Source: Loktanella sp. IMCC34160 (lineage in GTDB: Bacteria; Pseudomonadota; Alphaproteobacteria; Rhodobacterales; Rhodobacteraceae). Taken from it: a stretch of 64,000 nt of DNA. Shown here in pieces: positions 43,903-53,544 of the stretch. The DNA is taken from NCBI RefSeq assembly GCF_004145845.1, contig NZ_SELP01000003.1, forward strand, positions 1 to 64,000. Reading direction: 5' to 3'. The translations under genes were made by a program, and so were the position numbers. The notes under the pieces were generated by a model. The model was given only the letters and a program-made list of their open reading frames with translations, ran no database searches and had not been told where the DNA came from. Every line of letters starts with the position of its first letter. The first letter of the stretch is position 1.

Positions 43903-45249
43903 ATGACCCGTTCGCTTGCCGACCTGACCGACCAGCTTCTGACAGCGGCCCGAAAGGCCGGGGCGGACAGCGCCGATGCGCTTGCTGTCGATGGAACCTC
44001 GATCAACATCGACGTCCGCAACGGGGTCTTGGAACAGGCAGAGCGGTCCGAAGGGATCGAACTTGGCCTGCGCGTCCTTCTGGGCAAACGGCAGGCGGTC
44101 GTGTCCGCCTCGGACGTGCGGCCCGAAACCATCGCCCAGATGGCCGAACGTGCCGTGACCATGGCCCGTGAAGCGCCCGAAGATATCCACTCCGGCCTCG
44201 CGGACCCGGACCAATTGGCGACCGATCTGGACACCGCGCGCCTTGAACTGTTTGACCCCTCCGACGAACCGGACCCTGCGACGCTTCAGGACGACGCGGC
44301 GAGGGCGGAGGCCGCCGCTCGCGCTATCGACGGCGTCAGCCAAGTCCAGTCCGCGTCTGCCGGATATGGCCGCCGCCGGGTGCATCTGTCCGCGTCGAAC
44401 GGGTTTTCGGCGGGCTATGAACGGTCCGACCGGGGCTTGTCTTGCGTTGCGATCAGCGGCAGCGGCGCCGGAATGGAACGCGACTACGATTTTGACAGTC
44501 GCATTTTTCAGGCTGACCTGCGCAGCCCCGAAGACATTGGCCAAAGCGCCGGGCAAAGGGCGGTCGAGCGGATGAACCCGCGACGGCCCAAGACCGGCAG
44601 CTATCCGGTTCTGTTTGATGAGCGGATCGCAAATTCGTTGGTCGGGCACCTGTTGCAGGCGATCAACGGCACGATGATTGCACGGGGGTCAAGCTGGCTG
44701 CGCGACGGGTTAGGGCAGCAGGTCTTGCCCAAGGGTCTGTCGCTGCTGGAAGACCCGCACCGCCCCCGCGCCTCTGCCTCGCGTCTGTTCGATGCCGAAG
44801 GGTTGCCCACCACCCGGCGGGCGATTGTCGATGACGGGGTGCTGACGGGGTGGACGCTGGACCTTGCCACGGCCCGCAAGTTGGGGATGGACAGCACCGC
44901 GAATGCGGCGCGCGGCACATCCAGCCCACCGTCCCCAACCGTTACGAACGTGGCCTTGACCCAAGGGGACAAGTCCCGCGCAGAGCTTCTGTCAAACATG
45001 GGAACCGGGCTCTTGGTCACCTCGATGATCGGGTCCACGATCAACCCCAACACCGGCGACTATTCGCGCGGGGCCTCGGGCTTCTGGGTGGAAAACGGGC
45101 AGATCGCCTATCCGGTCAATGAATGCACCATCGCTGGCAACCTGCGGGACATGCTGCTGCGGATCATCCCCGCCAATGACGCCCGCCCGCACCTGAGCCG
45201 GGTCGTTCCCTCGCTTCTGGTCGAAGGGATGACGCTTGCCGGAGAGTGA
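43903..45249 (+). CDS. pmbA: TldE/PmbA-family metalloprotease subunit
   Basis: PmbA (TldE) forms a complex with TldD that degrades or matures small peptides, as in microcin B17 and CcdA processing. The 448-residue protein has the N-terminal domain (SINIDVRNGVLEQAERSEG, GLRVLLGKRQAVVSASD), and the C-terminal domain with PVLFDERIANSLVGHLLQAINGTMI-like helix, LFDAEGLPTTRRAIVDDGVL, and NPNTGDYSRGASGFWVENG. It lacks the HExxxH of TldD, as expected for the non-catalytic partner. No tldD lies in the window. The next gene overlaps it by 14 bases. Confidence 0.94.
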   Translation: MTRSLADLTDQLLTAARKAGADSADALAVDGTSINIDVRNGVLEQAERSEGIELGLRVLLGKRQAVVSASDVRPETIAQMAERAVTMAREAPEDIHSGLADPDQLATDLDTARLELFDPSDEPDPATLQDDAARAEAAARAIDGVSQVQSASAGYGRRRVHLSASNGFSAGYERSDRGLSCVAISGSGAGMERDYDFDSRIFQADLRSPEDIGQSAGQRAVERMNPRRPKTGSYPVLFDERIANSLVGHLLQAINGTMIARGSSWLRDGLGQQVLPKGLSLLEDPHRPRASASRLFDAEGLPTTRRAIVDDGVLTGWTLDLATARKLGMDSTANAARGTSSPPSPTVTNVALTQGDKSRAELLSNMGTGLLVTSMIGSTINPNTGDYSRGASGFWVENGQIAYPVNECTIAGNLRDMLLRIIPANDARPHLSRVVPSLLVEGMTLAGE

Positions 45250-46039
45250 CCTTGATCTGCTGGTCGGCGCGGCGCGCGCGGCGGGCGACATTGCCCTGCG
45301 CCACTTTCGGGCAGATCCGGAGATCTGGGAAAAGGACGACAACGCCGGTCCGGTGACAGAGGCCGATCTGGCCGTTGACCGCATGTTGCGGGATCACCTG
45401 TGCGCGGCGCGCCCCGACTATGGCTGGCTGTCGGAAGAGACCGAGGACGACGGCGCGCGGCTCTATTCCGACACGCTGTTCATCGTCGACCCGATCGACG
45501 GAACCCGCGCCTTTATCGAGGGCAGCAAGGATTGGGGTCATTCGCTGGCGGTGGTGCGGCATGGGCAGGTCACGGCGGCGGCAGTCTACATGCCGGTTCG
45601 GGATGAAATGTTCGCGGCCTCTCGGGGCGGCGGGGCCACCCGGAACGGGTTGGGCATCAAGGTTTCGACGCAGACCTCTATCAGGTCGGCCGACGTTCTG
45701 GCCACCCGGCCGAACCTTGCGCCGGAACATTGGAAGGACGGCACACCGCCGGACTTCAAACGCAGTTTCCGGTCCTCATTGGCCTATCGCCTGTGTCTTG
45801 TGGCCAACGGCAGGTTCGATGCGATGCTGACGCTGCGCCCCAGTTGGGAATGGGACATCGCCGCAGGAAGCCTGATCATCGAAGAAGCGGGCGGCTGGGC
45901 CACAGACAGGTCCGGCAATCCCTTGCGGTTCAACAACCCCGTGCCAAAGGTCGACGGGGTTGTCGCGGGCGGGGCGTTGCACCCCCGCCTGATGGATCGG
46001 CTGGCCCTGCGCCTGCCGGGCGCGGATTATCCCAGATAG
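45236..46039 (+). CDS. Inositol-monophosphatase-family phosphatase, CysQ-like
   Basis: This 267-residue Mg-dependent phosphatase carries the family motifs: E67-E68 (SEETED), D85-P-I-D-G-T90, and W-E-W-D-I-A-A-G near 210. The family includes inositol monophosphatase and the 3'(2'),5'-bisphosphate nucleotidase CysQ; the sequence alone does not decide. The start is TTG 45236, inside the end of pmbA, implying coupling. Its end overlaps the convergent mannitol dehydrogenase gene by 13 bases. Confidence 0.88.
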   Translation: MPESDLDLLVGAARAAGDIALRHFRADPEIWEKDDNAGPVTEADLAVDRMLRDHLCAARPDYGWLSEETEDDGARLYSDTLFIVDPIDGTRAFIEGSKDWGHSLAVVRHGQVTAAAVYMPVRDEMFAASRGGGATRNGLGIKVSTQTSIRSADVLATRPNLAPEHWKDGTPPDFKRSFRSSLAYRLCLVANGRFDAMLTLRPSWEWDIAAGSLIIEEAGGWATDRSGNPLRFNNPVPKVDGVVAGGALHPRLMDRLALRLPGADYPR

Positions 46040-47490
46040 GCGCGGATCGCCGCCTCGGTCCCTTCTGCCCAGATCGTCGACAGGTGACGGGCAAACGCCG
46101 ATGCGAAGACGTCGTTTTCAGCCAGGTCGCCATAGATGGTCGCCTGTTCCAGCCATGCGGCGGGGCGGGACTTTGCCGCGATCGCCTTGGCTTGCAGGGC
46201 GTCCCAGAAGGGGTCGTTCGGTTCGATCACGCTGCCATCCTCGCGGGTGCCTTCGCACATCCGCGCCCAAAGGGCCTCGACCAGCGCAAGTCCGTCGACC
46301 GATACACCGGCCGCGAGGCCGCTGCGCACCAGCGGTAGCAGGAACCCCGTGTGCCGCGACGATCCGTCGAAGGCGACCCGGCGCGTGGTGTCGACGATGG
46401 ACGGGTTGGAGAACCGCCGCGCGATCAGATCGACATAGCTTTCGGGCGTCATGCCGGGCACGGGCCGGACATGGGGAACGATCGACTCCATCTCGACCTT
46501 GCGGAACAGCCCGCCGATCAGCGGATGCGCCATGCAGCCCGCGATGGTTTCCACCGAAAGAATCTCTCCCGGGTTGGCGATCACCTGATGGCCCGCGTTC
46601 AGGATGCGGATCTTCATCGTCTCATAGTCGTGCACATGATCCGAGAAGGTCGCCCCGGCCTTGTCCCACTCCGGGCGGCCCGCGCAGAAATCATCCTCGA
46701 TCACCCATTGGCGGAAATTCTCGTGGGTGACGGGCGCGTCATCCTCGATCCCGAGGCTCCGGACGAGGTCCAGTTCCTTTGGACCGGTGGCGGGCACGAT
46801 GCAATCGACCATGGAATTGGGGAAACTGCATTCGGCGTCGATCCAGTCGGCAAGCGCCGGATCGCTTAGGCGGGCGAGCGACACGACGGTCTGCCGCAGA
46901 ATCGCGCCGTTGCCCTGAAGATTGTCACAGCTTTGTCCGGTGAAGGGACCGATGCCCGTGTCGCGGCGGCGGCGCAGCGCGGCCACCATGGCGCCAAAGG
47001 CGGTGCGGGGGCTGTCCGGATTGGCCGCGTCATGCACGATATCGGGATGCGCCGCGTCGAACCCTTTGGTCACGGGATCAATATAATACCCGCCCTCGGT
47101 CACGGTCAGAGCAACGATGCGAATATCGGCCTGCGACATCCGGTCGATCAACGGGCCGTTCCCTTCGACGATCGGGACATAGTCGATCATCGAACCGACC
47201 ACCTCGGCCGATTGCCCCGACGGGTCCAGTTCGATCAGCGTGGTCAGGTAGTCCTGCGCGGCAAGCCGTTGGCGCATCGCTTCGTCATAGGGGCGGACCC
47301 CCGCGCCGACGATGGCCCAATCCAGTGCCACCCCTTGCTGCATCAGCCGGTGCAGATACCACGACTGATGGGCGCGGTGGAAATTGCCAAGCCCGATATG
47401 AACGATCCCGGCGGACAGCGCGGACCGATCATAGCGGGGCCGGTCGATCCCGTCGGGCAATTGGCCCAGTGTCGCGTTGCAGAGTTTCAT
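46027..47490 (-). CDS. mtlK: Mannitol/polyol 2-dehydrogenase (long-chain, MtlK type)
   Basis: This NAD-dependent enzyme oxidises mannitol and related polyols to ketoses. The 487-residue length, the opening HIGLGNFHRAHQSWYL, and the catalytic K-I-R-I-L-N-A-G-H stretch near residue 290 place it in the polyol-specific long-chain dehydrogenase family. I use ATG 47490, which has GAGG 5 bases upstream; an in-frame ATG at 47520 sharing a base with the smoS stop would add 10 residues. It is the last gene of the polyol operon, as mtlK is in Rhodobacter. Confidence 0.94.
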   Translation of the reverse strand: MKLCNATLGQLPDGIDRPRYDRSALSAGIVHIGLGNFHRAHQSWYLHRLMQQGVALDWAIVGAGVRPYDEAMRQRLAAQDYLTTLIELDPSGQSAEVVGSMIDYVPIVEGNGPLIDRMSQADIRIVALTVTEGGYYIDPVTKGFDAAHPDIVHDAANPDSPRTAFGAMVAALRRRRDTGIGPFTGQSCDNLQGNGAILRQTVVSLARLSDPALADWIDAECSFPNSMVDCIVPATGPKELDLVRSLGIEDDAPVTHENFRQWVIEDDFCAGRPEWDKAGATFSDHVHDYETMKIRILNAGHQVIANPGEILSVETIAGCMAHPLIGGLFRKVEMESIVPHVRPVPGMTPESYVDLIARRFSNPSIVDTTRRVAFDGSSRHTGFLLPLVRSGLAAGVSVDGLALVEALWARMCEGTREDGSVIEPNDPFWDALQAKAIAAKSRPAAWLEQATIYGDLAENDVFASAFARHLSTIWAEGTEAAIRAYLG

Positions 47491-47519
47491 GCGGGCCTCG
47501 CTTCCACCGTAGTCTTTCA

Positions 47520-48293
47520 TCAGCTCATCCAGTTTCCGCCGTCGACGTTGTAGGTCTGGGCGACGATGTAGTCGGCCTCTTTCGAGGCAAGGAAGATGGC
47601 CATTCCGGTCAGGTCATCCGCGCGACCCATCCGCCCGAATGGCACGGCTTCGCCGACTTCCTTTTTCTTCTGTCCGGGCGCCTTGTTTTCGTATTTTGCA
47701 AAGAACGCGTCGACACCGTCCCAATGGTCGCCGTCGACCACCCCGGGGGCGATTGCGTTCACGTTGATGCCATGTTCGATCAGGTTCAGCCCTGCCGATT
47801 GGGTCAGGCTGATCACCGCAGCCTTGGTGGCGCAATAGACCGCGACAAGGCTTTCGCCGCGCCGCCCGGCCTGACTGGCCATGTTGATGATCTTGCCGCC
47901 GCGTTGGCGCGCGATCATGCCTTTTGCCACTGCCTGCATCATGAACAGCGTTCCGGCCACGTTGACCGAAAACACCCGGTCATAATCGGCGCGCTTGATC
48001 TCGACGATCGGAGCGGCGGTGAACAGCGCCGCATTGTTGATCAGGATATCGATGCCGCCGAATGCAGTTTCCACGGCCGCGACGCAGGTGTCGATGGATG
48101 CCTGATCGGTGACGTCCAGATGGACGGCCATGGCCGCATCACCCAGCTCGGTCGCGGCCGCTTGTGCCGCGCCAAGGTTGATGTCGCAGATCGCGACACG
48201 CGCGCCCTCGGCGATATAGGCCCGTGCAAACTCAAGCCCGATCCCCCGCGCCGAGCCAGTGATCAGCGCGGTCTTTCCATCCAGCCGTTTCAT
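47520..48293 (-). CDS. smoS: Sorbitol dehydrogenase SmoS (SDR)
   Basis: The 257-residue short-chain dehydrogenase is very close to the Rhodobacter sphaeroides sorbitol (glucitol) dehydrogenase, which turns sorbitol into fructose with NAD. It has TGSARGIG near residue 13, INNAALF, the catalytic serine in NMASQAG, Y-x3-K (YCATKAAV), and the family C-terminus [16 protein letters not shown]. It overlaps smoK by 4 bases upstream and the start region of mtlK downstream, so all are co-translated. Confidence 0.96.
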   Translation of the reverse strand: MKRLDGKTALITGSARGIGLEFARAYIAEGARVAICDINLGAAQAAATELGDAAMAVHLDVTDQASIDTCVAAVETAFGGIDILINNAALFTAAPIVEIKRADYDRVFSVNVAGTLFMMQAVAKGMIARQRGGKIINMASQAGRRGESLVAVYCATKAAVISLTQSAGLNLIEHGINVNAIAPGVVDGDHWDGVDAFFAKYENKAPGQKKKEVGEAVPFGRMGRADDLTGMAIFLASKEADYIVAQTYNVDGGNWMS

Positions 48294-49294
48294 CCGATGC
48301 GCAATCCATTCTGGTCGAACCGATGGATCTTCTCCGGGTCCGGGGTCAGGAAGATCTTGTCGCCGTGACGCATGTGAACTTCACCGCCCGCGCGGACCGT
48401 GATCGCATCGGCAAGACCGGTGCCATGCACATGGAAGAAGGTATCGGACCCAAGATGTTCGGACACGCCGACGGTCCCTTCCCACAGCCCTTCGGCCGCG
48501 GAGACAGAGATATGTTCAGGCCGCACGCCGATTGTGGTCGCGTCATGCTTTGCCGCTTCGGCCCCTTCGATCAGGTTCATCTTCGGGCTGCCGATGAATC
48601 CGGCGACAAAGGTGTTGCGCGGTTCGCGATACAGCTCCAGCGGGCTGCCGACCTGTTCGATATTGCCAGCCCGCAGCACGACGATCTTGTCGGCCATGGT
48701 CATCGCTTCCACCTGGTCGTGGGTCACATAGACCATGGTGGTCGCAAGGCGGTTGTGCAGTTCCGAGATTTCCAGCCGCATTCCGACCCGCAGGGCGGCG
48801 TCGAGGTTGGACAGGGGTTCGTCGAACAGGAAGGCGGCCGGTTCCCGGACGATGGCACGGCCGATGGCGACCCGCTGCCGCTGCCCGCCCGACAACTGGC
48901 CGGGCCGACGATCAAGGTAGTCGGTCAGGTTCAGCGCCTTTGCTGCACTTTCAATCCGCCGGTTCTGTTCCGCCTGATCCAGCCCCGCCATCCGCATCGG
49001 GAAGGCGATGTTCTTGCGCACCGACATGTGCGGGTACAGCGCGTAGGACTGGAACACCATTGCCAGCCCCCGCTTAGCAGGAGGAACGGAAGTCGCGTCG
49101 TTGCCGTCAATGCTGATCGTGCCCGAGGTGACATCTTCCAGCCCGGCGATCAGCCGCAGCAGGGTCGATTTCCCGCAGCCCGACGGCCCGACGAAGACCA
49201 CGAACTCCCCGTCATTGATTTCAAGGTCCAGCGGCGGAATGACCTGCACATCGCCGAAGCTTTTGGTCACTTTTTCAAGTGTAATGCGTCCCAT
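48290..49294 (-). CDS. smoK: Polyol ABC transporter ATP-binding protein SmoK
   Basis: The 334-residue ATPase energises uptake of sorbitol/mannitol. Walker [10 protein letters not shown] is at residues 36-44, the signature LSGGQRQR near 134, Walker [15 protein letters not shown] near 154, and the H-loop [10 protein letters not shown] near 187. The C-terminal TOBE region ([27 protein letters not shown]) marks it as a MalK/UgpC-type subunit shared by sugar importers. It follows smoG by 11 bases. Confidence 0.95.
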   Translation of the reverse strand: MGRITLEKVTKSFGDVQVIPPLDLEINDGEFVVFVGPSGCGKSTLLRLIAGLEDVTSGTISIDGNDATSVPPAKRGLAMVFQSYALYPHMSVRKNIAFPMRMAGLDQAEQNRRIESAAKALNLTDYLDRRPGQLSGGQRQRVAIGRAIVREPAAFLFDEPLSNLDAALRVGMRLEISELHNRLATTMVYVTHDQVEAMTMADKIVVLRAGNIEQVGSPLELYREPRNTFVAGFIGSPKMNLIEGAEAAKHDATTIGVRPEHISVSAAEGLWEGTVGVSEHLGSDTFFHVHGTGLADAITVRAGGEVHMRHGDKIFLTPDPEKIHRFDQNGLRIG

Positions 49295-49305
49295 GTCAGG
49301 TCCCC

Positions 49306-50136
49306 TTATTTCACCGCGCCGAAGGTCAGGCCGCGGACAAGTTGTTTCTGGCTGAACCAGCCAAGGATCAGGATCGGCGCGATAGCCATGGTCGAGGCCG
49401 CGCTGAGTTTCGCGAAGAACAGGCCCTCGGGGCTGGAGTAGCTGGCGATGAAGGCCGTGAGCGGCGCCGCGTTCACGGCGGTCAGGTTCAGCGTCCAGAA
49501 GGCTTCGTTCCAGGCGAGGATGAAGTTCAGAAGGATGGTCGAGGCAATCCCCGGCACCGCCATCGGCGTGAGAACATAGAGGATCTCGGCCTTGAGAGAG
49601 GCGCCGTCCATCCGGGCCGCTTCAAGGATTTCGCCGGGGATTTCGCGGAAGTAGGTGTAAAGCATCCAGACGATGATCGGCAGGTTGATCAGCATCAGCA
49701 CCACGACAAGCCCGATCCGGCTGTCCAGCAGCCCCAGTTGGATGAACATCAGGTAAATCGGGTAGAGCACACCAACCGCCGGAAGCATCTTGGTCGACAG
49801 CATCCACAGCAGGATATCCTTGGTCCGCTTGGACGGCACAAAGGCCATGGACCAAGCGGCCGGAACCGCGACGATGATCCCAAGGATGGTCGAGCCGCCC
49901 GCGATAATCACCGAGTTCCAGAGGAACCGCATGTAGTCAGACCGCTCCTGCACGATGGCGTAGTTTTCCAGCGTCCAGTCGAAGTTCAGGAAGATCGGCG
50001 GTGCGGCGATGGCCTGCGCCTCGGTCTTGAAGCTGGTCAGGATCGTCCAGAGGATCGGGAAGAAGATCAGCAGACCAGCCGCCCATGCGATCAGGGTGTT
50101 GAGGGCCTTGCGCCGAGGGGTAACAGAACGTGCCAT
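49306..50136 (-). CDS. smoG: Polyol ABC transporter permease SmoG
   Basis: The 276-residue inner-membrane permease has six predicted membrane segments and the MalG-type coupling loop [23 protein letters not shown] that contacts the ATPase. The C-terminus ends inside the last membrane helix and a short tail (RGLTFGAVK), typical for SmoG/MalG proteins. It lies between smoF and smoK with 10-12-base gaps. Confidence 0.94.
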   Translation of the reverse strand: MARSVTPRRKALNTLIAWAAGLLIFFPILWTILTSFKTEAQAIAAPPIFLNFDWTLENYAIVQERSDYMRFLWNSVIIAGGSTILGIIVAVPAAWSMAFVPSKRTKDILLWMLSTKMLPAVGVLYPIYLMFIQLGLLDSRIGLVVVLMLINLPIIVWMLYTYFREIPGEILEAARMDGASLKAEILYVLTPMAVPGIASTILLNFILAWNEAFWTLNLTAVNAAPLTAFIASYSSPEGLFFAKLSAASTMAIAPILILGWFSQKQLVRGLTFGAVK

Positions 50137-50148
50137 GTGTCTAACTCC

Positions 50149-51015
50149 TCAAGCGTCCAGGTTCTTGCCGACGATGCGCATCAGGAAGATGGCAACGATG
50201 TTGGCAAGGATGATTGCGTAGACCCCACCAGCAGACCCAAGGCCAACGTTCTGGCTTTCCAGCACCCGCTGGAAGATCAGGTAGGTCAGGGTCCGGGTGC
50301 CGAAGGCGCCCCCGGTGGTCACGAAGATTTCTGCGAAAACCGACAGAAGAAAGATCGTCTGGATCAGGATCACGATGGTGATCGCGCGGGACAGGTGTGG
50401 CAAGACGATATACCAGAACCGTTTCAGCACCGGCGCACCGTCCATTTCGGCGGCTTCAAGCTGTTCGCTGTCCAGCGACTGGATCGCGGTCAGCAGGATG
50501 AGCGTGGCAAAGGGCAGCCACTGCCAGGACACGATCATCACGATCGACAGGATCGGCGCATCGCTGAGCCAGACCACCGGGTCGGCGCCAAAGGCGCGCC
50601 ACAAGTGCGCCAGCAGCCCGTTGACCGGGTCCATGAACATGTTCTTCCAGACCAGTGCCGATACGGTCGGCATCACGAAGAACGGGGCGATGACAAGGAT
50701 CCGGACGACCCCCTGCCCCCAAAGCGGCTGATCCAGAAGGATCGCCAGAAGAATTCCAAGAATGACGGTGATCAGCAGAACGCCAAGGACAATGACAAGC
50801 GTTGTCTGCACGGCTGGCCAGAACGCGCTGGAGCTGATGAACCGAACGTAGTTGTCAAACCAGACAAAGCCCTGATCCCCGCCCCGCAACGGCAGATACT
50901 GCCGGAACGAAAACCAAAGTGTCATGATCAGCGGCACGAGCATCCATCCGAGAAGGAGCATTACGGCCGGGGCCATCATCAGGCGGGCTGCAGAGCGTGA
51001 ATGTTGGGTCGCCAT
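50149..51015 (-). CDS. smoF: Polyol ABC transporter permease SmoF
   Basis: The 288-residue permease has about six membrane segments and the MalF-type EAA loop EAAEMDGAPVLKRFWYIVLPHLS. It pairs with SmoG to form the membrane channel. A strong GC hairpin (51093-51120) lies in the 118-base gap between smoE and this gene, which probably lowers permease expression relative to the binding protein. Confidence 0.94.
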   Translation of the reverse strand: MATQHSRSAARLMMAPAVMLLLGWMLVPLIMTLWFSFRQYLPLRGGDQGFVWFDNYVRFISSSAFWPAVQTTLVIVLGVLLITVILGILLAILLDQPLWGQGVVRILVIAPFFVMPTVSALVWKNMFMDPVNGLLAHLWRAFGADPVVWLSDAPILSIVMIVSWQWLPFATLILLTAIQSLDSEQLEAAEMDGAPVLKRFWYIVLPHLSRAITIVILIQTIFLLSVFAEIFVTTGGAFGTRTLTYLIFQRVLESQNVGLGSAGGVYAIILANIVAIFLMRIVGKNLDA

Positions 51016-51092
51016 GGCGCACTTCCTCTATCGACGGGCGAAGGGGCCCGAACCAAACCTTGTCAACGATGATAGCACGAAGGTGGGAAATC

Positions 51093-51120
51093 CCGGGGGG
51101 CGGCGCGAACCGCCCCCCGG
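51093..51120 (-). promoter_or_regulatory. Intercistronic stem-loop between smoE and smoF
   Basis: An 11-bp perfect stem, 51093-51103 with 51110-51120, encloses the 6-base loop CGCGAA (TTCGCG on the minus strand). It has no T-run after it, so it is less likely a terminator than an RNA stabiliser or partial attenuator at the 3' end of smoE. Such hairpins after binding-protein genes are well known in sugar ABC operons, for example malE-malF. Confidence 0.72.
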
Positions 51121-51133
51121 CACTGGGAGAAGC

Positions 51134-52453
51134 TTAACGGTAGCCCGCTGCTTCCATTGCTTCGTTGGTGATGGCCTGCGCTTTGGCAAGGGCCTCTTCC
51201 ACCGACTGCTGGCCAGCATAGGCCGCCGAGAATTCCTGGCTCACTTCGGTCGCGATGCCCGCGAATTCCGGAATGGCCACGAACTGGATGCCGACGTAGG
51301 GAACCGGATCGACGGTCGGGTCGGTCGGGTCAGCCGCGTTGATCGAGTCCAGGGTCATCTGGGCGAAGGGAACGGCCTGATATTCGGCAGTTTCATAGAG
51401 CGAGGTCCGCGCGCCCGGCGGGACGTTCGCCCAGCCTTCGTTGGCCGCGACCAGCTCGATGTATTCCTTCGAGGTTGCCCATTCGATGAACTGCTTGGCG
51501 GCAGCTTCTTTCTGGGTGCCGGCCGGGATGGCAAGGGCCCACGCCCAGAGCCAGTTGGCGCGCTTTTCAACGCCTTCCGCGTTCGGGGCGAGGGCGAAGC
51601 CCACGCTGTCGGCCACGGTCGAATCGTTGGGGTTGGTCACGAAGGATGCCGCAACGGTGGCGTCGATCCACATGCCGCACTTGCCCTGCTGGAACAGCGA
51701 GAGGTTTTCGTTGAAGCCGTTGGTGGCATAGCCATCCGGGCCGTAGTCGTTCATCAGGCTGACATAGAAGTTCAGCGCGTCGGCCCACTCGGGCTGATCG
51801 AACTGGGCGTTCCAGTCTTCATCGAACCAACGGGCGCCGAAGGAGTTGCCGGTCACGGTGATGAAGGCGCCGCCTTCACCCCAGCCAGCTTTGCCGCGCA
51901 GGCAGATGCCGTTGATGTCGTTTTCCGGATCGTCCATGGCGGCCGCGGCTTCGCGGATGAACTGCCAGGTCGGGGCGGTGGGCATTTCCAGACCGGCGGC
52001 TTCCATCAGGTCGGTGCGATACATGACCATCGAGCTTTCGCCGTAGAACGGGGCGGCATAGAGCGTGCCGTCGTGCGACAGACCGCCACGCATCGCGGGC
52101 AGGATGTCGTCCACGTCGTATTCAGCCGACAGATCGTTCAGCGGGACGAGCCAGCCGTTCGAGCCCCAGATCGGGGTTTCGTACATGCCGATGGTCATGA
52201 TGTCGAACTGGCCACCCTTGGTGGTGATGTCCGTGGTCACACGCTGGCGCAGAACGTTTTCTTCCAGCGTCACCCACTCGACCTCGATGCCTGTCTGGGC
52301 GGTGAACTGGTCGGTGTAACCCTGCATGCGGATCATGTCGCCGTTGTTCACGGTTGCGATGGTGATCGTCTCGGCCGAGGCGATCGCACCAGCAGAACAC
52401 AGCGCGGTGGCGCCCAGAAGGGCGCGGAATGTCTTGGTCATATTTCCTCCCAT
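51134..52453 (-). CDS. smoE: Polyol ABC transporter periplasmic binding protein SmoE
   Basis: The 439-residue protein has a signal peptide (FRALLGATALCSAGAIASAE) and the solute-binding fold of cluster-B (MalE/UgpB-like) proteins, with WVTLEENVLRQRVTTDI near residue 60 and tryptophan-rich C-terminal segments. Synteny with smoK, smoS and mtlK gives sorbitol/mannitol as the likely ligand. It is preceded by a candidate operator (52469-52500) and followed by the 51093-51120 hairpin. Confidence 0.94.
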   Translation of the reverse strand: MGGNMTKTFRALLGATALCSAGAIASAETITIATVNNGDMIRMQGYTDQFTAQTGIEVEWVTLEENVLRQRVTTDITTKGGQFDIMTIGMYETPIWGSNGWLVPLNDLSAEYDVDDILPAMRGGLSHDGTLYAAPFYGESSMVMYRTDLMEAAGLEMPTAPTWQFIREAAAAMDDPENDINGICLRGKAGWGEGGAFITVTGNSFGARWFDEDWNAQFDQPEWADALNFYVSLMNDYGPDGYATNGFNENLSLFQQGKCGMWIDATVAASFVTNPNDSTVADSVGFALAPNAEGVEKRANWLWAWALAIPAGTQKEAAAKQFIEWATSKEYIELVAANEGWANVPPGARTSLYETAEYQAVPFAQMTLDSINAADPTDPTVDPVPYVGIQFVAIPEFAGIATEVSQEFSAAYAGQQSVEEALAKAQAITNEAMEAAGYR

Positions 52454-52468
52454 ATGCCCGACTTGGGC

Positions 52469-52500
52469 ATTTGCTTAGTCAGTGAGCAAATACTCACTAA
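52469..52500. promoter_or_regulatory. Candidate operator upstream of smoE
   Basis: Two interleaved inverted repeats occur 16-47 bases before the smoE start: ATTTGC 52469-52474 with GCAAAT 52486-52491, and GTGAG 52482-52486 with CTCAC 52493-52497, flanked by TTAGT and TAA. They are A/T-rich in an otherwise GC-rich region. The SorC-type regulator just upstream is the obvious candidate to bind them. Binding is inferred. Confidence 0.5.
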
Positions 52501-52578
52501 ATGACCGAGTCGTGTCAAGGGGGGACCTTTCCGACAAGCGAAAAGGACCGATACAGCGTTGAAATTTATGGAGTTCGT

Positions 52579-53544
52579 TCAGGCCGATTTGGCCAGGATC
52601 GCTTCGGCCGTGGCTTCGTTCGTGATCAAACCATTGATCAAGCCACCCCGTAGCGCGGCGATGATCGCGGGCACTTTGGGCCGCCCGACGGCGACCCCGA
52701 TCACCCTGTGGCCCGGCGCAACGGGCAGCGGAACCGAGGTGACCCGCGCCGTCACATCATGGTCGATGACCTGCCCCTCTGCGTCATAGACCCAGGACGT
52801 AATCTCGCCGACGGCACCCGCGGCCAGAAGTTCCGCATGTTGCTTTGGCGTCAAAAAGCCATCGACGAACATCGGCGCGGTTTCGTCCATCTGGCCGATA
52901 CCGATCAGCGTCAGGTCCGCCCGCTGCGCAAGGGCGACAGTGTTGCGAACGGCCGCCTGCGCGTGCTGGCGGGCCAGCTCCTCGGGATCGGCGGCAAGCA
53001 CCGGGAGCGCATAGGGATAATGCGGCGCGCCGACCCGTTCGGCCAGCCGGATCGTCGCGTTATAGGCGGTGGCCGCGCCGTCTTCCATGACGTTACCCAG
53101 CCGCGACACGATCTTGTGGTTTGGGCAGATCATCCGACCCACCTGTTCAACGGTCGCTTTCAGCGCCCGGCCGGTGCCCAGCGCGACGATCTGCGGTTCG
53201 TCCCGTTTCAGAACACGTTCGATTTCTACCGCCGCCGCGATGGCGACCCCGGTCAGAAGGCCGGGCGCATCCGGGTCAGAGGGCACCACCTCGCAGAAGT
53301 CTACCCCAAACCGGTCACGCAACGCCCCCGACAGATCCATGCAGCGCGCGATGGGATGGTCCATGCGCACCTTGACCAGCCGTTCCGAAACGGCAACGGC
53401 CACCAAACGCTGGGCCGACTGGCGGCTGACCCCCAGCTTTCGGGCGATCTCGTCCTGGGTATTGCCGGCCACATAGTACAGCCACCCGGCGCGGGCGGCG
53501 TCGTCCAGACGGGTCGTTTCGGGGGTAAAGCGTCCGACGCTCAC
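52579..53544 (-). CDS. SorC-family sugar-binding transcriptional regulator of the polyol operon
   Basis: The 321-residue protein has an N-terminal helix-turn-helix (about 25-50, AGNTQDEIARKLGVSRQSAQRLV) and the SorC sugar-binding domain (about 60-320) with VALGTGRALKATVEQV and VIGVAVGRPKVPAIIAALRGG. It starts at GTG 53544, overlapping the HAD gene stop (GTGA). Its place at the head of the smo operon matches the regulator position in Rhodobacter. Its effector is presumably a polyol or a phosphorylated derivative. Confidence 0.92.
   Translation of the reverse strand: MSVGRFTPETTRLDDAARAGWLYYVAGNTQDEIARKLGVSRQSAQRLVAVAVSERLVKVRMDHPIARCMDLSGALRDRFGVDFCEVVPSDPDAPGLLTGVAIAAAVEIERVLKRDEPQIVALGTGRALKATVEQVGRMICPNHKIVSRLGNVMEDGAATAYNATIRLAERVGAPHYPYALPVLAADPEELARQHAQAAVRNTVALAQRADLTLIGIGQMDETAPMFVDGFLTPKQHAELLAAGAVGEITSWVYDAEGQVIDHDVTARVTSVPLPVAPGHRVIGVAVGRPKVPAIIAALRGGLINGLITNEATAEAILAKSA

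Noticed and set aside
49342-51000. 552-codon open frame on the plus strand opposite smoG and smoF
   Set aside because: Its composition (DQHQHH-like, charged, no hydrophobic core) is typical of an antisense reading of membrane-protein genes.
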